Assembly (NCBI GenBank): GCA_014376325.1
Contig: JACMRP010000229.1
Coordinates: 1 to 12,965 of the forward strand
DNA length: 12,965 nucleotides
Direction of reading: 5' to 3'
Origin: Pseudobdellovibrionaceae bacterium
Lineage (GTDB): Bacteria > Bdellovibrionota > Bdellovibrionia > Bdellovibrionales > Bdellovibrionaceae
Both the position numbers and the translations under genes were made by a program. The notes under the pieces were generated by a model. That model was not told the DNA's origin. It was given only the letters and a program-made list of their open reading frames with translations, and made no database searches. Shown piece after piece: positions 8,323-12,965 of the stretch (position 1 is the stretch's first letter; every line of letters begins with the position of its first letter).

Positions 8323-9092
8323 CGAAGGTTTTTAATTGCTGGAAATAGTGATATCGACAAGTGATATACGTGATCTTTGTCGTCGCTTTCGTGCAAAAAC
8401 TCCGCGAGCTCACGACGGAACTTTATGATTCTGTTATTAGCTTCCGGAATTCTCGCTTCAGAAATCGCAAACGTCATAGCACTGTGGTCGCCAAAATTTT
8501 CCGGAATCATAATCGCGGCTTGTTCTAAGATTTGCCTTTTGACGTGATTTAGTCGCGGGAATTTTCGAGAACAAATACTGTAGCGGTTTTTTTCTTTGCA
8601 CCAAGTTCCGTCTTCAGACTTTGCGATTAGTTTCATCGCGGCGAGGTCGGTCAGCAGAACTTCTAACTTTTCGCATGGAAAATCCAGTCGTTGATTGATC
8701 GATGATGTCTCAGGATTAAAACCCTTTAGGTCAAACATCGCAAGCAAAGCTAGGTGGGCCCAGTCTAATTGCTCTGAAACATTATCTAGCTCAACAATTG
8801 GAGCGTAATTTTCATGACTCATTGAAAATCTGCGGCGGCGGCCATTTGCTCCCCGTACGTAAGACTGAATTTGGTCCTCCGTGAGCGACAAACGCGGCGC
8901 CAAGGTGAGGATAGTTCTTGCCGTCATGGAACGTTTTCCGTTGAGCAATTTCGACAAAAACGAAGAGTCTACACCCAGGTCACGAGCGAAAGCCCGCAAA
9001 GAGTAATTTGGGTTTAGAAAGCTTCGTTGCGAAAGCTCACGATCAAGAAATTCACGGAAATCGGCCGAACTCATCGATTTTGAATGATTCAT
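8319..9092 (-). CDS. TIGR02147-family transcriptional regulator (HTH plus DUF4423)
   Basis: The protein matches the TIGR02147 family, abundant in Bdellovibrio and Fibrobacter and little characterised. An N-terminal Cro/CI-like helix-turn-helix (residues 30-56, YSLRAFARDLGVDSSFLSKL followed by LNGKRSMT) is expected to bind DNA. The rest (about 100-257) fits the DUF4423 region, with two winged-helix-like stretches and the closing FRRELAEFL and VYHLSISLFPA segments. I chose the ATG at 9092 (257 aa) because GGAAG lies just upstream, although the spacing is very short. A GTG at 9101 (260 aa) and an ATG at 9074 are alternatives. The stop overlaps that of the Rsm22-like gene by a TTAA. Its target genes are unknown. 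Palindromic sequences at 9127-9145 and 9162-9186 upstream are candidate autoregulatory sites. Confidence 0.85.
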   Translation of the reverse strand: MNHSKSMSSADFREFLDRELSQRSFLNPNYSLRAFARDLGVDSSFLSKLLNGKRSMTARTILTLAPRLSLTEDQIQSYVRGANGRRRRFSMSHENYAPIVELDNVSEQLDWAHLALLAMFDLKGFNPETSSINQRLDFPCEKLEVLLTDLAAMKLIAKSEDGTWCKEKNRYSICSRKFPRLNHVKRQILEQAAIMIPENFGDHSAMTFAISEARIPEANNRIIKFRRELAEFLHESDDKDHVYHLSISLFPAIKNLR

Positions 9093-9126
9093 CTTCCACA
9101 CACTAATTTTGAGTTACCCGCGAAGT

Positions 9127-9145
9127 GCATATGGTTAAGATATGC
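9127..9145. promoter_or_regulatory. Palindrome upstream of the TIGR02147 gene, candidate operator
   Basis: GCATAT (9127-9132) and ATATGC (9140-9145) form a perfect 6-bp inverted repeat with a 7-base GGTTAAG centre; one more flanking G-C pair (9125/9147) follows after a mismatch. It lies about 35 bases before the regulator's start codon. A dimeric helix-turn-helix protein could bind such a site, but nothing in the window proves it. Confidence 0.4.
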
Positions 9146-9161
9146 GCAAATCATTGGCAAG

Positions 9162-9186
9162 CTAATTTGAGAAACTCTTGAATTAG
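9162..9186. repeat. Inverted repeat between the TrmK-like and regulator genes
   Basis: CTAATT (9162-9167) pairs with AATTAG (9181-9186), and inside it GAG (9169-9171) pairs with CTC (9175-9177) around AAA, leaving small unpaired patches. It lies 40 bases beyond the stop of the TrmK-like gene on the minus strand. It could be an imperfect terminator or an operator; it lacks a T run. Confidence 0.35.
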
Positions 9187-9225
9187 TTTCGACCAGGCTC
9201 AGTCCGCACAATCACCAGAATTTGC

Positions 9226-9723
9226 TTAACTTTTTGAGTTTACGATAAAAACTGACCGGTTCCGGCCACGTTCAGGGATGAATATTTCTTGAAGAATTGA
9301 AAAGCGGCTTTGATTTTCAAGGAACCAATCTTTTACTTTTTCATGATCTTTTTGCGCTGAAAGCACGATTCGCTGTGTTCGCAGGAGATGATTTTTCTGA
9401 AGCTTTGCTAAAATTTGAATCATGTTCAAACCGCCGATGCCCGCAATCACCAGATTACCGGTGATCGTCTCTTGCAGCATACTTGCATCTAATGCATGGA
9501 ATCGGCATTTTTCTGAACCAGCAATTTTCGCGAGCTTCGCTTCAAGTTTCGCAACGATGGAAGGAACCTGATCCACAAAATGGATTTCGGGAAAGAGGCC
9601 GGACCGCAACACTGACATACCAAGGTATCCGTGATCGCAACACACATCCCACACCGGCAGTCCGGGCATCAAGTGCTCAAAAATAAACTGCAGACGTGGA
9701 CCCAGCTTAGGCAAAGACATCAT
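9226..9723 (-). CDS. TrmK-like SAM-dependent methyltransferase
   Basis: The closest family is TrmK (COG2384), which methylates N1 of adenine 22 in tRNA. The ATG at 9723 gives 165 aa, with GGA seven bases upstream; a second ATG at 9720 and a TTG at 9738 are alternatives. The family motif I, usually like DIGSDHAYLP, reads DVCCDHGYLG at residues 26-35, so Asp26, Asp30 and His31 are kept while the Gly-Ser pair is Cys-Cys. NLVIAGIGGLNMIQIL matches the conserved AGMGG motif. Gram-positive TrmK is about 230-240 aa with a C-terminal coiled coil; this protein stops soon after the SAM domain, so that part is missing. The frame closes in a normal TAA with no sign of a frameshift. It is divergent from gcvT, with 76 bases between start codons. 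Confidence 0.75.
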   Translation of the reverse strand: MMSLPKLGPRLQFIFEHLMPGLPVWDVCCDHGYLGMSVLRSGLFPEIHFVDQVPSIVAKLEAKLAKIAGSEKCRFHALDASMLQETITGNLVIAGIGGLNMIQILAKLQKNHLLRTQRIVLSAQKDHEKVKDWFLENQSRFSILQEIFIPERGRNRSVFIVNSKS

Positions 9724-9748
9724 GACAATATCCAGCAAATGGCCCAGG

Positions 9749-9777
9749 TTGACAAGCCTCTACAGGACAGGGACATT
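9749..9777 (+). promoter_or_regulatory. Candidate promoter for gcvT-gcvH
   Basis: A perfect TTGACA (9749-9754) lies in the short gap between the divergent TrmK-like and gcvT genes. Seventeen bases on, the -10 position reads GACATT (9772-9777), a poor match. Only the -35 is convincing. I see no glycine riboswitch here; the leader to the ATG at 9800 would be too short. Confidence 0.35.
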
Positions 9778-9799
9778 GCCAAAGTATTCCGGGAGGACC

Positions 9800-10903
9800 A
9801 TGGACGCACAAAATATTAAGAAAACGCCGCTGTCTGAAGAGCACGTCAAGCTGGGTGCGCGGATGGTCGACTTCGCCGGATGGTGGATGCCCGTTCAGTA
9901 CAAAGGACTTCGTGAAGAGCACGACAACGTCCGATCTAATGTGGGACTTTTCGACGTGTCCCACATGGGCGAGGTTCGCTTCAAAGGGCCCAAGGCCCTA
10001 GAGACCCTTCAGTGGCTGACCACGAACGACGTCTCTAAGCTCAATGAAAATGAAGCGCAGTACAGTCTTCTGCCGAATGCCGAAGGCGGGCTGGTCGACG
10101 ACATCATCGTGTATTGCTTGAAAAAGAATGAAGATTATTTAGTTTGCGTGAACGCTTCTAATGCCGACAAAGATTTCGCGTGGATGGTGGAAAACAACAA
10201 GGGCGCAGAAATTACGAATGAGTCTTCTTATTGGGGACAAATTGCCATTCAAGGTCCTAAAGCACTCGCCCTCTGCGACAAAATTTTTGGTTTTACGGCC
10301 AGCAATATGAAAACCTTCGCGGTTCATCCGTTCAAATACAAAAACTTCCAATGCCTATTTGCAACGACTGGTTACACCGGCGAGCGCGGCGGCGAAGTAT
10401 TTATCGAAGCCACCGGCGCCGCGACCTTGTGGCAAGATCTGCTGAAGGTCGGAGCAGACTACGGAGTCCAAGCGATCGGCTTAGGGGCGCGCGACACTCT
10501 GCGGACCGAGTACAAAATGTCCCTCTACGGACACGAAATTGATGACACGTCGAATCCTTTCGAAGCCAAACTCGGTTGGGCCATCAAGCCCGCGGCTAAA
10601 GATTTCGTCGGTAAAGCCGCGATGTTGAAGGTCAAAGACGCCGGCTTAAAAAAGCAGCTGATTGGTTTCAAGATGCTAGAGAAAGGGATTCCGCGACAGG
10701 GTTACTCCCTGTTTTCTTTTGACAATAAAGAAATCGGCAAGGTAACTAGTGGGACTCACTCCCCAACTCTGGATGAACCGATTGGTATCGGCTATGTGGA
10801 ATCGGATTTTGCCACAGAAGGCACCGAGTTCGCCGTCGACATCCGGGGCCGAAAAGTGAAAGCAAAGGTTTGCAAAACGCCTTTCGTGACAAAGTCGCCG
10901 TAG
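9800..10903 (+). CDS. gcvT: Aminomethyltransferase, glycine cleavage T-protein
   Basis: GcvT takes the aminomethyl group from lipoyl-GcvH, releases ammonia and gives 5,10-methylene-tetrahydrofolate. The 367-aa protein is of normal length (E. coli 364 aa). Family motifs appear in order: MVDFAGWWMPVQY (about 22-34), GLFDVSHMGEV, LVDDIIVY with Asp100/Asp101 (the catalytic Asp region), GYTGERGGEVF, and GLGARDTLRTEYKMSLYGHEID, then LGWAIK and TSGTHSPTL in the C-terminal barrel. The ATG at 9800 is chosen because GGGAGG lies just upstream (9791-9796) and the protein aligns with family starts; the frame is open back to 9722, but those 26 codons show no homology. gcvH follows after 31 bases with its own strong ribosome site, so the two form an operon. 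gcvP, the usual third member, lies upstream at 1686-4580. Confidence 0.97.
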   Translation: MDAQNIKKTPLSEEHVKLGARMVDFAGWWMPVQYKGLREEHDNVRSNVGLFDVSHMGEVRFKGPKALETLQWLTTNDVSKLNENEAQYSLLPNAEGGLVDDIIVYCLKKNEDYLVCVNASNADKDFAWMVENNKGAEITNESSYWGQIAIQGPKALALCDKIFGFTASNMKTFAVHPFKYKNFQCLFATTGYTGERGGEVFIEATGAATLWQDLLKVGADYGVQAIGLGARDTLRTEYKMSLYGHEIDDTSNPFEAKLGWAIKPAAKDFVGKAAMLKVKDAGLKKQLIGFKMLEKGIPRQGYSLFSFDNKEIGKVTSGTHSPTLDEPIGIGYVESDFATEGTEFAVDIRGRKVKAKVCKTPFVTKSP

Positions 10904-10934
10904 ATTTTTTAAGAAGACAAAATAAGGAGCCCTC

Positions 10935-11321
10935 ATGGCATTTCATATTCCTGAAGAACTTTACTACACCAAAGAACATGAGTGGGCTCAGGTTGACGAA
11001 AACATCGTGACCGTTGGCATCACCGAATTTGCTCAAGAGCAATTAGGCGAAATCGTGTACGTAGAACTTCCGGAAGAAGGTCAAAAAGTGACTCAAGGTC
11101 AATCTTTCGGCGTCATCGAGTCCGTGAAAGCGGCGAGTGACTTGTACTCTCCAGTTTCTGGCACCGTGATTGAAATCAACGCTGGACTGAATGACGATCC
11201 TTCGGTATTGAATGACGATCCAATGAATCAGGGCTGGTTGATTCGAATTGAAATGGACACCGAAAAAGAGCTCGCGAATCTTATGCGCGCTCCGGATTAT
11301 AAAAAGGTCGTTCAGGTTTAG
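10935..11321 (+). CDS. gcvH: Glycine cleavage system H protein (lipoyl carrier)
   Basis: GcvH carries the aminomethyl group on a lipoyl arm between the P-, T- and L-proteins. At 128 aa it has the standard length. It opens with the typical YYTKEHEWAQV, then VGITEFAQEQLGEIVYVELPEEG, and the lipoylation motif ESVKAASDLYSPVSG with Lys65 as the lipoyl-bearing residue. The C-terminus has NDDPMNQGWLIRI, also family-typical. The ATG at 10935 has a strong AAGGAG five bases upstream (10924-10929). It is the second gene after gcvT and is followed 41 bases later by tRNA-Leu. No terminator separates gcvH from the tRNA, so read-through is possible. No lpd gene (L-protein) is in the window. Confidence 0.98.
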   Translation: MAFHIPEELYYTKEHEWAQVDENIVTVGITEFAQEQLGEIVYVELPEEGQKVTQGQSFGVIESVKAASDLYSPVSGTVIEINAGLNDDPSVLNDDPMNQGWLIRIEMDTEKELANLMRAPDYKKVVQV

Positions 11322-11342
11322 TTCAAGTTCAGTTATTATATT
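11311..11342 (+). promoter_or_regulatory. Possible tRNA-Leu promoter
   Basis: The AT-rich stretch after gcvH holds two overlapping -10-like hexamers, TATTAT (11334-11339) and TATATT (11337-11342), each 5 of 6 to consensus. A weak TTCAGG (11311-11316) sits 17 bases before the first. Transcription would begin about 15 bases before the tRNA. The weak -35 lies inside the gcvH coding end. Confidence 0.35.
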
Positions 11343-11345
11343 TTT

Positions 11346-11361
11346 CTGTAAGCTCTTACAG
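11346..11361 (+). other. Hairpin directly 5' of tRNA-Leu
   Basis: CTGTAA (11346-11351) and TTACAG (11356-11361) form a perfect 6-bp stem around GCTC, ending one base before the mature tRNA. It may shape the precursor leader for RNase P cleavage, or be a weak stop for gcvH. It has no T run after it. Confidence 0.45.
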
Positions 11362-11362
11362 T

Positions 11363-11446
11363 GCCCGAGTGGTGGAATGGCAGACACGCTAGACTTAGGA
11401 TCTAGTGCCGCAAGGTGTGCAGGTTCAAGTCCTGTCTCGGGTACCA
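11363..11446 (+). tRNA. tRNA-Leu (anticodon UAG), CCA encoded
   Basis: The sequence folds as a class II tRNA. The acceptor stem is GCCCGAG (11363-11369) with CTCGGGT (11436-11442), including a G1-U72 wobble pair, then discriminator A (11443) and an encoded CCA (11444-11446). The anticodon stem is CTAGA/TCTAG with loop CTTAGGA, giving anticodon TAG at 11396-11398, which reads CUA and other CUN leucine codons. The long variable arm (GCC-GCAA-GGT, within 11406-11418) is diagnostic for Leu/Ser/Tyr tRNAs. The T arm is GCAGG-TTCAAGT-CCTGT (11419-11435). Discriminator A fits leucine. Confidence 0.97.
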
Positions 11447-11562
11447 ACTTTTTAGACTTCCTAAATGCTCAAACAACCGCGCCTCTTTTTTTCTTCGGAT
11501 GGCTACCGCACTTGGTTTGTGGTTCGCCTGCGGAACTCGCATTTAGGAAATCTAAAAAGTTG
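11445..11562. repeat. 24-bp imperfect inverted repeat around 70 bp, abutting tRNA-Leu
   Basis: The left arm (11445-11468, beginning with the last two bases of the tRNA CCA and running through CTTTTTAGA and CCTAAATGC) is the reverse complement of the right arm (11539-11562, GCATTTAGG through TCTAAAAAG) at 23 of 24 positions; the single mismatch is C11457 against A11550. The 70-bp centre holds a smaller hairpin, GTTC with GAAC near 11522-11536. I see no coding content or transposase. It could be a long processing or termination stem for the tRNA transcript, or the remains of a MITE-like element inserted at the tRNA end. Confidence 0.85.
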
Positions 11563-11586
11563 ACGTCTCTTCCCGCGCGTTTTTGG

Positions 11587-11626
11587 CTTCCGCTTCGCTA
11601 GTCGCCTTTTCGCTGCCGCTTCGCGG
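11587..11626. repeat. Two copies of a CTKCCGCTTCGC repeat
   Basis: CTTCCGCTTCGC (11587-11598) recurs as CTGCCGCTTCGC (11613-11624), 26 bases apart. The second copy folds as CCGC-TTC-GCGG (11616-11626). They lie just beyond the stop codon of the minus-strand gene at 11632 and may help end its transcript, although no T run follows on that strand. Confidence 0.45.
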
Positions 11627-11631
11627 ACCGC

Positions 11632-11937
11632 TTAATGTAGATCTTTTTTTTCGTTGTGGTGGTGGACTACTGAGCTTCTGCCCGCTCCTATGTCTGTGTA
11701 CGCTCCTGTTGGGTTGCCTTCTACGTCTTGTTTTGCTGTTGAGATTGCTTTGCCGTCTTTGCCCGTATAGCCCGATTCTATGGCGTCTTCTTCGTTCATT
11801 TCGCCGAATTCTATTTCTGATTCGCCGATGTCTGTATCCTTGTTTATGTTTGGTGTGCCCATCGCTTTTGGCATTGCGCTGTAGTTGCCGTTAAATGTGT
11901 CTTCTGGCATTTCGATTTCTTTTTTTTCTTTGCTCAT
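11632..11937 (-). CDS. Small acidic, probably disordered protein, unknown function
   Basis: I do not recognise this 101-aa protein. It is rich in Glu, Asp, Gly, Asn, Ser and Thr, has no Cys or Trp and few large hydrophobic residues, so it is probably intrinsically disordered and soluble; there is no signal peptide or membrane segment. Three His in a row (VVHHHNE) lie near the C-terminus. Translation is well supported: AAGGAG sits seven bases before the ATG at 11937. Codon choice differs from neighbours: six of seven Thr codons are ACA and four of seven Ile codons are ATA, which are uncommon in gcvP and gcvT. That may mean horizontal origin or a young gene. It is divergent from the C92 protein gene, with 145 bases between starts, and lies beside a tRNA and an inverted repeat, a common setting for acquired DNA. 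Confidence 0.7.
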   Translation of the reverse strand: MSKEKKEIEMPEDTFNGNYSAMPKAMGTPNINKDTDIGESEIEFGEMNEEDAIESGYTGKDGKAISTAKQDVEGNPTGAYTDIGAGRSSVVHHHNEKKDLH

Positions 11938-12025
11938 TGGATGCTCCTTTGTTTTTTTCGTTTCTAAACTTAGGAAAGCAAAATAGGTGCCCGCTTTGAA
12001 GCCTGCATGGTTTCTTATTCAGCTC

Positions 12026-12056
12026 CCCCGTCGCTCAGAAATCCTGCTAGGCGGGG
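12026..12056. repeat. GC inverted repeat in a divergent intergenic region
   Basis: CCCCG (12026-12030) and CGGGG (12052-12056) are separated by 21 bases. They lie between two divergent genes. The stem is short and its loop long, so it may be chance; a regulatory site cannot be excluded. Confidence 0.25.
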
Positions 12057-12060
12057 CAAA

Positions 12061-12077
12061 TTGACTCGTGTTAGGCT
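12061..12077 (+). promoter_or_regulatory. Possible extended -10 just before the C92 protein gene
   Basis: TGTTAGGCT (12069-12077) resembles an extended -10 (TGT then TAGGCT) similar to the one proposed for gcvP. A TTGACT lies at 12061-12066 but is too close to serve as its -35. If the -10 is real, transcription would start at about the ATG at 12083, giving a leaderless mRNA. Confidence 0.2.
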
Positions 12078-12082
12078 TGCGA

Positions 12083-12965
12083 ATGCACAAAGTTCTATTG
12101 TTCGTTCTGTTGATGTCTTTTTCCGCTTTGAGTCTGGCACAAACTAAAACTTTTGAGAATACACTGATGCTACAGTACCAAATCCAGAGCTACCTTCAAA
12201 ATTTGCAGATGGACCCTTGCGAAGTCAGCCTAGTCGACATTCAGCAAGGTCTAGAAAGCATTCAATGGGAAAACTTTCCGAACGAGGTTTTGCAAAAAGA
12301 ATCGGCCGGTTTAATACCCAGCCTTTTCCAGCTCAGACTGGCACTTCATCAGAAGTTGCCAATGCTAAACATTCAGTGCGCGGCTAAAGCACGAAACATT
12401 TTTCATCTGCTTCGGGACGCGGAAGATTTTTTGGGATCCTTTGCGTACCTGGTGCCTGATCTAGATCCTTTGAAGTTGGATTTTCAAATTCAACCGGTGC
12501 CGATTTTCAATAGAGAAGCTTATCCTAAATATTTAGTGCGGCAGGATTTAGGTGCCGCCCGTTTTGAGTTTCAGAATGGTGACGTCATGATCGCACGCGG
12601 AGTTTCATTTTTTAGCGCGATCATTACCCAAATCAGCGAAAACCATTCGCATTTTAGTCACACGATCGTTGTGCATAAGGCAGCAGATAAAACGGATACA
12701 GTCGAGTCTTACGTCGGCAAAGGAGTCGCAGCTTACGATATCGATTTCGCGCTTAAAAATGAAAACGTACGCTTGATGGTTCTTCGTCCTAAAGATGCGA
12801 ACCTTGGCGTAAAAGCCGCAGCGGCTGCAGTAGACGCCGCCAATAGAAAAATTCCGTACGATTACAAAATGGATTTTGAAGACGACCAACAGATGTCCTG
12901 CGTAGAGGTTCCGACCTACGCCTATAAAAAGGCTTCCGAAGGTAAAATGAAAGTCCCCCAGTACC
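12083..12965 (+). CDS. Exported permuted NlpC/P60-like (C92/YiiX-type) protein, 3' partial
   Basis: The frame is open from the ATG at 12083 to the right edge, giving 294 residues. It begins with a signal peptide (MHKVLLFVLLMSFSALSLA, likely cut after Ala19), so the protein is exported. From residue 166 it fits the circularly permuted papain-like YaeF/YiiX (C92) group: GDVMIARG, then HFSHTIVV with His193 as the likely catalytic histidine, ESYVGKGVAAYD, and MSCVEVPTYAY with Cys273 as the likely nucleophile. The order His before Cys is the mark of the permuted fold. Known relatives are linked to amide or lipid-type bonds; the substrate here is unknown. Residues 20-160 are helical, with no family I recognise. 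The ribosome site is weak (TAGG about 10 bases upstream). An in-frame GTG at 12068 is an alternative start. Confidence 0.8.
   Translation, partial: MHKVLLFVLLMSFSALSLAQTKTFENTLMLQYQIQSYLQNLQMDPCEVSLVDIQQGLESIQWENFPNEVLQKESAGLIPSLFQLRLALHQKLPMLNIQCAAKARNIFHLLRDAEDFLGSFAYLVPDLDPLKLDFQIQPVPIFNREAYPKYLVRQDLGAARFEFQNGDVMIARGVSFFSAIITQISENHSHFSHTIVVHKAADKTDTVESYVGKGVAAYDIDFALKNENVRLMVLRPKDANLGVKAAAAAVDAANRKIPYDYKMDFEDDQQMSCVEVPTYAYKKASEGKMKVPQY

Noticed and set aside
9722..9799. 26-codon upstream extension of gcvT
   Set aside because: The family start fits the ATG at 9800 with GGGAGG just upstream; the extension has no family similarity and would overlap the start of the divergent TrmK-like gene.
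11436..11446. Integration (attachment) site at the 3' end of tRNA-Leu
   Set aside because: A mobile element would usually leave a direct repeat of the tRNA end further on, with an integrase. Neither is seen before 12965, though the repeat could lie beyond the window.
11248..11601. Plus-strand open frame of 117 codons
   Set aside because: It runs over the end of gcvH, the whole tRNA-Leu and the inverted repeat. The PSGGMADTLDLGSSAARCAGSSPVSGT segment is the well-known false translation of a tRNA-Leu gene.
11583..11894. Plus-strand frame rich in Leu, Cys and Arg
   Set aside because: It is antisense to the acidic protein gene at 11632-11937, which has a strong ribosome site. The Leu/Cys runs simply reflect the complement of Glu/Lys/Gly/Asn codons.
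1..12965. CRISPR array, transposon or phage genes
   Set aside because: I found no regularly spaced direct repeats and no transposase, integrase or phage structural motif in the translated frames.

Overview
The window looks like a piece of chromosome from a Gram-negative bacterium, most likely of the Bdellovibrio group (Bdellovibrionota). This is an inference from gene content: a TIGR02147-type regulator with a DUF4423 C-terminus, an Rsm22-like methyltransferase, a lysine/alanine-tailed histone-like protein, and several small exported proteins next to an envelope-type glycosyltransferase. No rRNA gene or other direct taxonomic marker is present. Genes are dense and no gene-free stretch exceeds 300 bases.

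Layout. Positions 3-1070 hold the C-terminal part of a TldD/PmbA-family protein, cut by the left edge. A small histone H1-like gene (1157-1510) follows and ends in a clear intrinsic terminator. Next comes a full-length single-chain glycine dehydrogenase, gcvP (1686-4580). A promoter with a perfect TTGACA box then leads into a tight same-strand cluster: a small exported four-cysteine protein, an exported alpha/beta hydrolase, a GT9 (heptosyltransferase-like) glycosyltransferase and an Rsm22-like methyltransferase (4723-8322). Two minus-strand genes follow, a TIGR02147 transcription factor that converges on the Rsm22 gene with overlapping stop codons, and a short TrmK-like tRNA methyltransferase. 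gcvT and gcvH (9800-11321) run divergently from the TrmK-like gene and are followed at once by a class II tRNA-Leu(UAG). Directly after the tRNA lies a 24-bp imperfect inverted repeat enclosing 70 bp. A minus-strand gene for a small acidic, probably disordered protein and the start of an exported permuted NlpC/P60-like (C92/YiiX-type) protein close the window; the last gene runs off the right edge.

How the genes work together. GcvP (P-protein), GcvT (T-protein) and GcvH (lipoyl carrier) are three of the four parts of the glycine cleavage system, which splits glycine into CO2, ammonia and methylene-tetrahydrofolate with reduction of NAD+. The fourth, dihydrolipoamide dehydrogenase, is not in the window. 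gcvP is about 5.2 kb away from gcvT-gcvH, with unrelated genes between. The 4723-8322 cluster joins envelope or export functions with a probable ribosome-maturation factor. No CRISPR array, transposase, integrase or phage gene was seen. The least explained items are the inverted repeat after tRNA-Leu and the small acidic protein beside it.
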